This document shows positions 33,301 to 43,588 of a stretch of 64,000 nucleotides of DNA, one piece after another. How positions within the stretch are numbered: the first letter of the stretch is position 1; each line of letters opens with the position of its first letter. Both the position numbers and the translations under genes were made by a program. Below the pieces are notes generated by a model, which was not told the origin of the DNA, did not search any database, and worked only from the letters and a program-made list of their open reading frames with translations. This DNA is from Microthyrium microscopicum (taxonomy: Eukaryota > Ascomycota > Dothideomycetes > Microthyriales > Microthyriaceae): NCBI GenBank assembly GCA_010405405.1, contig MU004235.1, positions 1,130,538-1,194,537 of the forward strand. The letters run 5' to 3'.

Positions 33301-33462
33301 ATACGCATTCGGCAGTTCTACTCCATGGCTCAAGCAGAGGATATGAGCATTGAGGATTTTGCGATCATGGTGGAAGGTTGGACGCAGGCTCAGAGACGCG
33401 ACTTTCTGGACAAATTCTATCGACAGCGACGTGAGGAGCTTCGGGACTTGAATGATATCTAG
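30400..33462 (+). CDS. SNF2-family DNA-dependent ATPase, ERCC6L2/Rad26-like
   Basis: A single 1020-codon exon, the longest uninterrupted gene here. The N-terminal 170 residues are acidic and basic patches (PPKKKPKRSKT). The helicase core has all expected motifs: GGILGDDMGLGKTIQ (Walker A, about residue 245), LIICPTTLVDNWKSEL, VVADECHKIK (DEAH-type, about 366), FGLTGTAVQNN, then the C-lobe with KVLIFSHSVQLL, SYLDGSMKPEERTQQVNRFN, and RAYRLGQQRDVEVIRMISAGTIEE. An inserted Cys-rich patch (CNCSAGSRDKRKRGWCCDTH) lies between the lobes. This arrangement fits the ERCC6L2-like group linked to DNA repair rather than chromatin remodellers with bromo- or SANT domains. It is likely nuclear. A 30-bp tandem duplication in the C-terminal region is listed separately. 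Confidence 0.93.
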   Translation: MSLRRRVNGVDEPDSSDFFISPVAKRKTMDLGSYFDDAAQDEDAGSTTEDEQASDIASSPSLAAGIKELWDSDDNVDMQPPKKKPKRSKTTNKKRTKKPTSKFKKRASKGKVMRGDSDDELTLTEDEQSEDDIELPDFVRDRRTAFETTVDRFDEAGLRMPPDYSGLSLGAKGVGCKPKFDNIQPGFAFEDLELYSRGPNPKKSHKYLEPLKIGIIPAAIAQWLKPYQIDGVLFLLERFAWQEGGILGDDMGLGKTIQIIAFLTAAFGKTADSRDKKRRRVTRAMKPDAWYPKVLIICPTTLVDNWKSELETWGYWQVDEYAGSAKEDVLSAAKSGSVEIVITSYDLYRRNHDAINFIDWDCVVADECHKIKEPKAQITKAMNEINALARFGLTGTAVQNNYEELWTLLNWANPGAVSTLSRWKLCLSNPLRAGQAHNATVEQLGAHRNKSEALTKDLLPRFFIRRTKALIADQLPKKTDRVVFCPLTPLQEQAYTNFLNSDRVQLIVRSTEICNCSAGSRDKRKRGWCCDTHDENGVPWQNHMFPALLTLKYISTHLALLIPSMADPKAYENAMMHFKCALPDDWAEMRRAGKDSLQNQVNVDFCGKFRVLLKLLEIWQASGDKVLIFSHSVQLLRGLTTLCGSTGYSHSYLDGSMKPEERTQQVNRFNTDDSQFIFLISIRAGGIGLNITSANKVVIFDPNWNPSHDLQAQDRAYRLGQQRDVEVIRMISAGTIEEVVYARQIYKQQQANIAYTASLERRYFSGIQKDPTQKGELFGLQNIFSYTADQVVLKEIMNKTNIAESKAGLAIMDVELDGEDELLRLPTGPKSSKIKAEEDDYVDPVMKILADCLVSQAAEKAGDKKALARKQTSQAREARKQASQARDPSYMEHVLAQAGVQYFHNNAEVLGTSKIESKLSRRAMERTTDAEAYEELAFASDNTVHEDDEMDLDRPRRYPIKFRPTEDIRIRQFYSMAQAEDMSIEDFAIMVEGWTQAQRRDFLDKFYRQRREELRDLNDI
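33001..33060 (+). repeat. 30-bp tandem duplication inside the SNF2 gene
   Basis: Two 30-bp copies differ at two positions and encode the repeated ARKQ-TSQARE / ARKQ-ASQARD peptide. The unit is a multiple of three, so the frame is kept. Confidence 0.9.
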
Positions 33463-34691
33463 TCAGCTTTCGTGACTTTATGACACGAATTAATAAGAAC
33501 ACGTCCAAAAGCTACACAGGTAATGTCATCAATGCTCTAGTTGTTCGACCTCGCCTTATTGGTCCCCACATTCAATGATCTGTTGAACGCATTAACCTGG
33601 GGCTACCGCGATCTAGTGTCGTCTGGCCGCGTCTCTACAGCGCCAATCCATGTGGGATTCATCTGCATGATTCAAACTGGCTCCAAACCAAGCTTTGCAT
33701 TACTCTATTTTCTGAGCGCTTTTACTTCATTCGACCAACCCAGACCACGTCTGGTGAAGGATGTTGTGGCAACATCAAGTATTGCTGCCCGGAATCCGAT
33801 TTCCGACTGCTGCTTCGGGCCGCCCCACACTGTTAAATGTCTATCGGTCTTGTAATTAATGGATGCACGGCTAGCCACACAACAGCTCTGAATCTGTGGG
33901 CTATTTCCCCATGAAAATGTCTAGCGGTTGCTGCAATATGCTTCGCAAGATCCGGGGCAAGTTATGCGGAGACTTGCCGCTCTGAAGCTTTTGCTCAATG
34001 CAATTCAGGTCAATGTTGCAGCGTGGTATTGGACAACATTGAGGAACCTGATGCATTGGCTGCTATGTTGTATCATGATTCATCACTGGAATAATGGTGT
34101 ACGGTCACCGTAAATATCAAAAGTTTTAGACTATGGTACTAAGTATCTATCCGATGAGCTTGTGGGCTAGTTGCCTTTGAATCCTTCCCCAGCCTCGCCA
34201 CCATCAAGTGACTGCTTGCCAGGACAGGAATTACAGTCTGGAATCTTGAACTTCTAGGGAAGCTAATTGTGTAGCTGCGGCCGGATTCCGTTACCGTTGT
34301 TTCTGGATCTACATTTATGGACTACACAATGGAGGAACTATATATCCCCCTAGACTCTCTAACTTGGCTTCCTGTAGCAACAGAGTCCGCCTTTAAGACG
34401 ACAATTCCCCAGCGAGTAACAATTAGTTCTTCATATTTACATATACTCCAAGCCTACCTATACCTCACCTCGATTAGCACGTTCTGCTTCATTGTCCAGA
34501 GCGCTTGCATCTTGTTCATCTCTCTTGTCGTATATCCACGCCGTGTGTTTAATTGAGATTCTGTGCAACATCATCTGCCTACAATTTATACAGTTAGCTC
34601 AAATTCTCTTTTGAGGCAAAGACGCAACATTCGCCTTCACGACACTATCTAAGCACCAATTCTGGACCTGAAGCCTTGAATATCATACGCA
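33463..34691. other. 1.2-kb intergenic region upstream of the monooxygenase
   Basis: Contains the SNF2 3' end and the monooxygenase promoter. Frames at 33541-33855 and 34317-34556 are short and unrecognisable; the first starts with TTG. Confidence 0.55.
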
Positions 34692-36624
34692 ATGGCAGAC
34701 TTTCCTGTTCCAGGCTTAACGCACGATTCGCGCAAGCGTATCATGAATCCCATTCACATGGAACGACATGTCAAGATTATTTGCATTGGAGCTGGCGCTT
34801 CAGGATTGTTAATGGCATACAAGCTTCAAAAACATTTCCAAAATTTTACCCTAACCATCTACGAGAAGAACGAGGCGGTCTCCGGTACCTGGTTTGAAAA
34901 CCGTTACCCCGGGTATGTATATATGTTGATTTTAGATTTGCAACCTTGTTGACTGAGCTGTAGATGCGCCTGCGACGTTCCATCACACAACTATACATGG
35001 TCTTTTGAGCCAAATCTAGATTGGTCTGCGGTTTACTCAAGCAGCAAAGAAATTTTTGCTTACTTCGATGGGTTTGCCAAGAAGTACCAGCTTCACGACT
35101 ATATTAAGACGAAGCATCAAGTGGTTGGAGCCAACTGGATCGAGGAGACTGGTGGTTATGAAGTCAAGATTGAGAACCTTCAAGCGGGAACAGTTATCGA
35201 CGATAAATGTGACATCCTCATCAATGCCGGTGGCATTCTCAACAACTGGCGCTGGCCAGCAATTCCAGGGTTGGACAACTACAAGGGCAAACTCCTTCAC
35301 ACTGCCAACTGGGACGATAGCGTCGATCTCGCTGGAAAGCACGTTGGTCTCATCGGCAACGGGTAAGACATGTCGACTCCTGCAAGGCATTGGATTAAGC
35401 TAACTTTTACAGTTCGTCTGGTATCCAAGTACTTCCAACAATCCAACCCACAGTTGGAAAATGCACCACATTCATCCGTGAACCAACATGGGTATCTCCC
35501 GTCCAAGGTCTAGAGCAGCATGTTTTCAGCGAAGAAGAGAAGAGAGACTTTGCAAACCACCCCAAGAAGTTACTCGAATACCGTAAAAACGTCGAGCGCG
35601 GCCTCAACGGCCAATTCGGCATCTTCCTCAAGGATAGCAAAATCAACACCGAAACCCACGCCTACATGCAATCACAAATGAAAGAAAAACTAGGAGATGC
35701 TTATCTCGAAGAGAAGCTCATTCCCAACTGGTCCGTCGGCTGCCGTCGTCTGACCCCTGGCGTAAACTACCTCGAGTCACTCCGCAAGCCCAATGTCGAA
35801 GTCGTCTATGGCGAGATCACTGGCGTCTCTGAAAAGGGTCCAGTCTGTGACAACGGCAACGAGTATCCCGTCGACGTTCTCATCTGTGCTACCGGCTTTG
35901 ACACTGGTTTCAAGCCTCGCTTCCCACTTATCAATGGTGCAGGCACTAACCTGCAAGACCAATGGGGCAAAGTCGCCGAATCATACTTTGGTATTGCCGC
36001 CGCTGGTTTCCCCAATTACATGATGTTCCTCGGCCCCAACTGCCCCATCGGCAATGGCCCCGTCCTCTGCGCAATTGGTAAGTTCCCTATCTCGTTACTC
36101 TTATACAAATACTAACGGTTACCCCAGAATGCCAGGCCGACTACTTCTGCAAGCTCATCGACCGCTATCAAACCCACAATATCAAATCATTCGCCCCCCG
36201 CGCTGACGCCATCGCCGACTTCATCGCCCACAAGGATTTCTTTATGAAAGACACCGTTTGGAAAGAGCCATGCCGCTCATGGTACAAGGCCGCAGGTGAC
36301 GAGACCGTCACAGCTCTATGGCCAGGCAGCACAGTGCACTACATGGAGGCCATGCAGGAACTGCGACTTGAGGACTGGGACATCAAGTACGATGGCAACA
36401 GGTACACGTGGATGGGTAATGGATATTCTCAGTGCGAGATTGATCCTACGGCAGATTGGGCGTATTATATCCGGAATCGTGATGATGATGCGCCACTGAG
36501 CCTAGGAGCGAGACGGAGAATATTGACAAAGAGCGGGACGGTGAAGCAACAGGGAGGTGTTAGCTTTACGGGAGCGAGTACAGGACACAATGTGAAGGTG
36601 GAAAAGGATGCGGCACGGTTGTAG
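34692..36624 (+). CDS. Flavin-binding monooxygenase, Baeyer-Villiger type
   Basis: Four exons (34692-34912, 34964-35362, 35413-36077, 36128-36624) encode 593 residues. The FAD site KIICIGAGASGLLMA (about residue 28), the NADPH site HVGLIGNGSSGIQVL formed across the second splice (about 200), and between them YKGKLLHTANWDD, the Baeyer-Villiger fingerprint (F/Y-x-G-x3-H-x3-W). ATGFD near residue 395 is the linker motif of class B flavoprotein monooxygenases. It should insert oxygen next to a ketone or oxidise a heteroatom with NADPH and O2; the substrate is unknown. The next gene, a short-chain dehydrogenase on the same strand 471 bp on, could supply or use the ketone. Confidence 0.93.
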
Positions 36625-37095
36625 ATGGTGGTTCGTGAGATGGCGGTGTTGTTGAAAGGTGTTGATTAGCTGGCTCTTTGTTTGTACATAAGATCAGATT
36701 ACAATGTATGGATAGTTCGCGTCCTTCGAATGTCAGCATTTTCTATGATCATATCATTAATATGATGGGAATCAGTCAATTATCCAGTTACCACTGACCA
36801 GCTTTTGCAACCACTATCCATACATGATGCTGCTCGAACTTGTTCGCGTCTTTCTTCAAGCTCCAGATAACAGGCATGTGGATAATATTTTAAGCTTCGA
36901 GGGACCGAAAAGCTCCTGGATTCTCGGATATCACTGGAAATACTCGGCTCTCTATATCCTCCATGTCAAACAATATAAACTTGATAAAGTCGCGAAGCAA
37001 ACGCCAACTGCAAGCAAGCTATATCAAAACTTACCCCTATTCCTACCATAACATCACCCGCTGCCTCGTCAACCGTCCCTATCCAAGAACATAAT
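36625..37095. other. Spacer between monooxygenase and dehydrogenase
   Basis: 471 bp. It contains the dehydrogenase promoter. The open frame at 36824-37051 has no motif and overlaps this promoter. Confidence 0.5.
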
Positions 37096-37993
37096 ATGGC
37101 ATCTAACCTACTCAACGGCGTTGCCTACGTAACAGGTGCTGGTTCCGGAATCGGACAAAGCGCAACCGTCGCGCTGGTAAAATATGGCGTCCGCAAGATA
37201 GCCATCACAGATCTCAGTCAAAAAGGGCTCGACGAGACGGTCGCTCTGCTCAAAGGCACCAATGGACTTGAAATCGAGACCATCGTTATGGATGTTTCTA
37301 AGGAAGCAGACGTCGTAGATTCGCTACAGCGAGTAGTCAAGCGCTTCGGAAGACTGGATTATGCGCTCAATAATGCTGGTATTGGCGGCCCACCAGTGCC
37401 CACACATGAGATGGAGTTGGCAGGCTTTGAAAGGTGCATGGCGATTGATACCACGGTAATACCAGATCGGATGTTGAAGAATGAATGGCTAATGATGAAC
37501 AGGGCGTATTCTTATGTCAACGCGAGGAGCTCAAGATCATGCAAAAGCAGGCGTACTGCTCTCCTCTACCCCTTTCTCTCTCGCAGGCTTCACTAACAGA
37601 ACTCACAGCAATGCCGGTCCACGTCTCGGCCGCGGGGCCATCGTCAACACAGCGTCCATGTACGGCCTCGTCAGTACACCACCTCAAGGTCTCAGCAACC
37701 CCGCATACGTCGTCGCCAAGCATGCTGTGGTGGGTCTCTCCAAGTGCGACGGAACGTTCTACGCGTCGCAGGGTATTCGCATCAATGCTATCTGCCCCGG
37801 TTACGTGGAGACGCCGATTGTGGCATCGATCAACCAAGATGGACATATGAATGCTGAGTTTGCGAAGGCGCCGCTTGGACGGGCGGCACAACCAGAAGAA
37901 ATTGCTGATGCGATTGTGTTTCTAATGAGTCCGATGGCTAGCTATGTGGCGGGGTCTGCGATGGTGGTTGATGGTGGTTATACGTCTTATTAG
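37096..37993 (+). CDS. Short-chain dehydrogenase/reductase, classical type
   Basis: Exons 37096-37455, 37503-37552 and 37609-37993 encode 264 residues. Classical SDR motifs are present: TGAGSGIG (cofactor loop), the NNAG motif, the catalytic Ser in NTASMYG, Tyr and Lys in AYVVAKHAVVG, and PG in ICPGYVETP. The Asp after the second strand (TDLSQKG) suggests NAD(H) over NADP(H). The 50-nt middle exon supplies GVFLCQREELKIM, which is standard for the family and supports the splice choice. The C-terminal Y-V-A-G-S-A-M-V-V-D-G-G-Y closes the fold. It probably oxidises an alcohol; a functional link with the neighbouring Baeyer-Villiger enzyme is inferred from adjacency only. Confidence 0.93.
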
Positions 37994-38816
37994 GGATGTG
38001 AGCTGGTGATAAAGGATCTGGATTCTGGGATATGGGACTCAATTACATACTAGTAGTACATACGTACCTGGATGATTTGCCTTCAAGGTCTTGATATTAT
38101 ATTAGCCCAGCATATTGGAACTCCATTGCAGCTAAAAGATCTTCCAGTACCGTTTTTATCCATCCAGTATTCCAGTTGCATGAGTCTACGCAGTAGTAGC
38201 GCGCTTTTATTTTTGCAGGCGGCGTTCTGAGCTTAGGTAGCGACTCATTATCGATTGGGATGAATCTCCCCTAAAAAGCACGCTAGACTCATGCAACTAG
38301 ATGAAGAAGAACGGTATCTGAGACGTTGATCGGATCGTTGATCGGATGGAACAGAGCATACTCTTAAGATATCAAGAGGTAAATATTGTGGTCATTCAAG
38401 TCGGTCAATCAAATACCGGCAAACCGGTATACGTGAGAGCGGCATACATATGTACCGAGCACAACATTGATCACGGCATGCCGATATGCTAGTTACATAA
38501 AGCACGTCCAACATTTGAACCAGTTGACGTACTTTGAGTTGACGTACTTCCAGTCGGCTCCCTTCACCCTCAAATTTGAAAATCCTGAGGAGTTGATCGA
38601 AACATGCAATCACGCCTCAGCGATGAGCAATTACGGTGCCGCCTCCAGTCTCCAGGTGTTGGTTATTCTTGGCATGGCTGCATCCCCGTTTCAATAGGAT
38701 CAAGCTACCAAGCTGTTAACAACAACTCTTTACTGCGATCTGTTCTTTATGAGGACCATTTTGCTACCTGTTGACCTGTTCGAATACTGAGCAGTGAGCA
38801 GTCCTCGATTCTCAAA
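37994..38816. other. Intergenic region with small local repeats
   Basis: Near 38329-38348 the sequence GTTGATCGGATC is tandemly repeated, and near 38524-38552 GAGTTGACGTACTT is repeated (TTGACGTACTT twice). Otherwise featureless. Confidence 0.5.
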
Positions 38817-39945
38817 ATGCCCATCGCGATGGGAAATGGCCAAGGACCTGCAAGGATGCATCTGGCTGATACTGGAATATCGCTTTCACCGCTTATATCG
38901 CCAAACGTCCAAACACAATCTCCCATTTTTGGCAAACTTCCTCCTGAAATCCGACTTCTGATCTATCAGCATCTACTTCCTTCGTCGAGTGATGTAATAC
39001 ACTTGGAAAGAGCTTTGTTCAAAGACAAGAGCGCAAGCATAGTGTGTTCACCGTGCATAGTCAAGCACGACTTTTCTGCTTGGGAAGAGGATCCATTTCT
39101 TAGGAACAAGGAAGGCTGCGAAAATACAAATCATAAGCCTTGCCTGAATATCCTTGCCGGCAAAGCTCGGAGAATCGAGCAGCTATTACAATCGGAGTTG
39201 CGAACCATAGAGTCAATTTCTATAGTGGCCTTAATGCTGACTTGCTCTAAAGCGCAAGTTGCCCCGGCCGTAATATGCATATTTTCTAACGAAATGTCCT
39301 AGATACTCCGAAATACGCCATGAACTCTACTCTCGTATGAGTATCATACTCAATGGGAATTCTATGTCTTCAATCAAGTCACTTCTTACCATGGTCCATG
39401 ATAATATATTATCCTCAGCCAGTACAGTTGTGCTACAAGTTCGAGTCATCACTCCTCTTTATCTGCCGGACCCAGAATACTATTGACGTCGAGAGTTTGA
39501 TGCAGAGATATATAGCCTTTCGCTGGCAGAAATTCGACAAGATGAGTCTGATTGGGAGGCCATATGGCACATCTTAAGCCCAGTAAAAAATCTTAAGAAC
39601 TTGCACGTCAAGATCTATGACTCTCGATACAGACTATCTGAGGTAGAATTTCTGCGACCTCTACACAATCAAGTTTTAGATCACACCGTTCAATTACCCT
39701 GGCGTCGCGACTACAAGCCCGAGCTTGCACTTGGATCGGATAATGGGCATAGTTTCAAAGTACTCCGGCCAACACTAGAGCAGGTTAGGATTATACCAGA
39801 CGAGCCACTGCCTCGTGTTCCAGCAGGAGGACAAAGAGTTTCACATCGGTATAGTTGTTGCGAGCACATTGTGATGAACCTTCCATACATTCCATGCATG
39901 ATTGTGTCATTAGTCAAGACGGGGTTCAAAAAGGCATTTCGCTAG
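38817..39945 (+). pseudogene. DUF7730/2EXR-like paralogue interrupted by one TGA
   Basis: Exon 1 (38817-39253, 437 nt) and exon 2 (39303-39945, 643 nt) have exactly the lengths of the copy at 20886-22017. The proteins align without gaps through LPPEIRLLIYQHLLP, IVALMLTCSKA, YSEIRHELYS and LRPTLEQVRIIPDE. The intron starts with GC instead of GT (AAAGC|GCAAGT) but has a good branch point (TTCTAAC) and CCTAG acceptor. At 39484-39486 an in-frame TGA falls at codon 207, where the other copy has an Arg (CGT). The rest of the frame, about 150 codons after the stop, is fully open. This points to a recent single C-to-T loss, or a truncated protein of 206 residues. Confidence 0.8.
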
Positions 39946-40385
39946 ACCACATTTTCTCTGCAGTCGAATCAATCATCTTGAAAACTATGGATGTACCGGC
40001 TAGAAATTCGAAGTCATACATTCAGAGCTGCTCGCTTCCAGCTTGTAACAATAAACTTGTCGCGAAAGCTGTGAGGTGGTGAATGATATAAGGATATAAA
40101 TATTGAGTAGCATACCATTACATTATTCGAAAAGTTCTTGATATTCTCCCCATATTTTTCTTCAATCTTGGGTACTGACATACGTCTTGGGCCACAGCGC
40201 AGAGAAATGAGTCAGTCATCGATTATATTTTTGCCAGCTCCTTCTATCAACAGCAGAAGCCACTACTGATCTACTATATTGAGATATGCCTGCGAACTTC
40301 TTGACCAATTCAAAATTATAATTCAAGCACAACTACAGCGGCCTAAGCCATCCGTTTTTTTCAACTGTAACTTGATGTTCAGTGA
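39946..40385. other. Convergent spacer
   Basis: 440 bp between the DUF7730-like pseudogene and the zincin 3' end; nothing recognised. Confidence 0.5.
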
Positions 40386-41662
40386 TCAACCAAGCTGCCA
40401 AACAAAGTAAGCGAGATTATCTATAATGAAACATTAGTAAGCGCAGAAATTGTAGTCTTCAGACAAATACCAGTATTCTTCCATCGATCATTATCCGGGA
40501 CTCTGCTCACGGCATTTTGCCAGCCATATGCATAGTAAAGTCTTCCGATATCATCAACACTTCCACCCTGGAATCCGTGGAAAAACTGTACCTGTCAGTT
40601 ATCTATGTTTCCAAGTAGTCAATGAAAAGCCCAAGTACAAACCTCGTGAAGTAGGGTGTGATCAAGATAACTTCCCAGCTTGTCAATAGGTGTGTCAAAG
40701 AACCCGGTAAAATCGATTAACTTTTTAGCTTGTCCAACTTTTGCGATCGTCTTGTACCAGGCATTAGCTCTTGCAGGATCTTTCAGTGTGTTAATCTCGT
40801 CTTCAAGTAGCATTGGATGCTTTTCCACCCTCTTGACATATTGGGCACATAGCATAGTAACATCTCCTTGTACTTGGGCCCGATCTTCGTCTCCTGTACT
40901 GTAAGTTGAAGCCCAGGGCCAAGGATATGACCAAGTTTGATCTGTACATTTCCGAACATCTCCATACATGTCGGCATCTATAAACATACCCGAGTGCTTG
41001 TGGTAGTAATCCGGTCCCTTGTTCTGTAAGGCCCATTGATCTGCATTACAGTAGACGCCCTAAAACTATTAGCTGACATATCTTAGGTAGTCAAATCCTC
41101 GAAGGGGAGAACCCACTACACTCCCGAGCTGGCGCATACCTGCTCTTTGTGCAGGTGTGCCATTCTCTGTGGGAAGGTACTGTATGACCTGTCTAATGTT
41201 GTCTGAGCAATTGTCAGCTAAGTTTGAGAATACTCAACAGAATCGCAATTCACCTCTAGCTGTATTTATTTGGGCTTGTGTCTTGAACAGTAGCATAGCC
41301 ACTTCCTGGACGTTGGGATCAACTGGCGATGCTGTCAAAGCCTAATACTCGTAAGTCTTTGATCAATGTAGGGGGGCCCAGTCAAGTGGTAACAGTGTTG
41401 GTCGCTACGATTGGCCTTGTAATTTTCTCGGAAGTGCTAATACCAAAACAGCATATGGTATGTAGCGACTTGCAGCGATGCGGATGCATGGGCCGTTATA
41501 ATCCCGCCATGAAATGACATGGCCTCTGAGAATTACCATCTGGCATTTCGCCAGTCGAGCTAGTTAAAGGATTTTCAACTGGGAGATCTTACCGTGAGAG
41601 CTGCTTGAGCCCAGCTCATTCCTTGATTTGCCGCATCGAAGAATCCGGTAATGCTATCTTTT
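40386..41662 (-). CDS. Zincin-like metallopeptidase (HExxH), 5' end unresolved
   Basis: Exons I can support are 41658-41593, 41341-41254, 41202-41120, 41059-40643, 40585-40471 and 40420-40386 (267 codons to a TGA). Splicing at 40643/40585 creates H-E-F-F-H, a zinc-binding HExxH, followed by GFQGGSVDD and YGWQNAV, and the chain ends DNLAYFVWQLG. This resembles fungal secreted zincins related to the aspzincin / Lys-specific metallo-endopeptidase group, and three of the introns are about 50-60 nt. Upstream of 41658 the natural continuation (SEALSKLNVADLEK) is in another frame, separated at an A4 run at 41659-41662; one more A would restore it. No start codon or signal peptide was found, so the gene may be broken or its first exons missed. 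Confidence 0.65.
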
Positions 41663-41837
41663 CCAAGTCAGCGACATTCAATTTCGATAAGGCTTCGCTC
41701 TGAAAAGTGGAAGTATCAAGATATGTGTCGATGTCTCCAAAACATAGACAATATCGGGTTGAACCTACCGCAGCTTGAATCCCTGTATATGGATGACTGA
41801 ACTGTTTCACACCGACTGTTGTCGCGGCTCCTCTAGC

Positions 41838-43588
41838 GCTTCTACCAGACGCCGCTGGTAAACATATACAGTTCAACTTCAGGCCGATGTCCGACTAATG
41901 GTTCATCACAGGGGCGTATGATTTCCTCATCAATCCGAAAACTATAAAGGATATATCAGTCAACGCGATCCAGCAAGTTTGTGGCCTTGCGCCAGTAAGG
42001 AGAAGATGGTTGCTTCCACGTGCCATCGATCTAGCTACCTGCGCTCGAACAATTAGTGCTAGCCAGGCCAAGTTTGAAGAGATCATGGCGAGTGTAATCC
42101 AGTCAGATGTTGGGAACAGACTAGCTCTCGTTCCTATAACGCTCACTGCCGGAGACGTGCAAGCGACTGTGAACGGTGCTGCCGCCGCAATCGTGGGCGG
42201 TGCATTAACTGCATTGCTGATCTCGCATATAAAGTCTACAGGAGCGACCCTGGATAATGTACCTTCCGGTGCGGGTGTGTACAAGGTCAATGTCGATAAA
42301 ACTACCTAAGGATGCCAGTATCTGTGATTTTGGGGACCAGACTGATATGGCAAATTGGATGAGTAGAAGTCCTCGAACGGTTTCCGCATGCTTATCTGTC
42401 AACGTTTAGCCTAGTTGTGTCCTACCTAACTGCCTCGGGGCATGGACTCAGCTACCATCGGGGGAGAGGACTAAGAAGTGTACAGTAGAGGTGAGTTACA
42501 TTGAACAGTCTCGAGATCCATATTGACTTTCCTAAGGGCAAGACTGACTGCGAATGCCTAATTCCTGCGCAGTCGGTATCTAATATCACCATCAATTACG
42601 ACTTCTGGGACGTAATGGAAGCGGCGATGATGACTACAAAAGCATTCGACTCCTCCTGTCAACATGCCAATGCTATAGCACCACAACGAGATGCGGACAA
42701 CGTTCGAGGCGTTTCAACCGGAATTGAGAGTTGGTGTGCATCAGTGGATGGCCATGAGGTTACATCGGACAAAGGTGGCATCGACCGAGCTTTTGAACTA
42801 AACATCCTTCAAGCAGTCCCCTTTGGGTACTGGCTTTCCGCAAAAATTCGAAACAAAGATAACGCTTGTGGTACTACACAGAAAATTGCCAAAGATGAGT
42901 GTACCACGTTTCTTACTCTAGCTATGGAGACTTGTGATCCAGACTCTGGTGACACCCATGGCGGCATGATGGCCACCCAGTGCATGGAATATGTAAGCAA
43001 GAATACCATTACAGCTCGAGATTAAGGTACTAAAAGGTGTGATAGTCTATAGTTCTCGACGACCAAGTAACAGATGGTCAAGATCCTCCTTGGAATCGAC
43101 AATTGAAAACCTCGGATCCAACAATGGGAGTAAATACACTAGACACTGGATGCAAGCCAGAAAGTAGCGGAGTACAAACCAACTTCTGGAAAGGTGTGTA
43201 TCCGCAGTTCTGTAGCAAAGTGAACTTCAAAAGCAACAAGCAACAAGCGTTCGACTTGACAAACAAGGATTTCGTTGCTCCATCGACAAAGCGCAGCCTG
43301 ACGTCGTCCAACCTTACACGCCGTACTCCGCCAGTCAATGGGAATTTGTATACGGATAAGAAGTTCAAATTCGTATGGTATCCAAAGAACGGGCCATGCT
43401 CAGATGATTGCAACACTGCGATGAATAAGCTGGCTCAGACAGACTGTAAGTCCTCAAGCAATAGAACTGAGAAAGAGATGATTCATCTAACTCTTGCAGG
43501 TGGCTTAGCTGGATCACAACAAATGGACATGTCGCCATATGGAAATATTGACGTCCATTGTGGCTCATACGCGTATTGGATCAATTGA
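41838..43588 (+). CDS. Cysteine-rich secreted-type protein, family not recognised, 5' end unresolved
   Basis: A chain of in-frame exons: up to 41857, 41912-41994, 42067-42285, 42410-42490, 42537-42992, 43046-43445 and 43500-43588. Every junction has GT...AG and correct phase, and the protein reads smoothly: DAAGAYDFLINPKTIKDISV, then LVPITLTAGDVQATVNGAAAA, a Cys pair region (PSCVLPNCLGAW), TDCECLIPAQSV, DFWDVMEAAMMTTKAFDSSC, a WCASVDGHEVTSDKGGIDRAF segment and a C-terminus KFVWYPKNGPCSDDCNTAM...HCGSYAYWIN. The many Cys residues and Gly/Asn-rich loops suggest extracellular folding. I recall similar C-terminal modules in large fungal secreted proteins but cannot name the domain. The N-terminus, including any signal peptide, was not found; the frame closes at a TGA about 20 codons before 41857. 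Confidence 0.6.

Noticed and set aside
33541-33855. 104-codon plus-strand frame after the SNF2 gene
   Set aside because: It starts with TTG, has no family resemblance and no splice context.
41863-42290. Minus-strand open frames as 5' exons of the zincin
   Set aside because: They are antisense to plus-strand exons with consistent splice sites, contain an in-frame TAG and lack a start codon.
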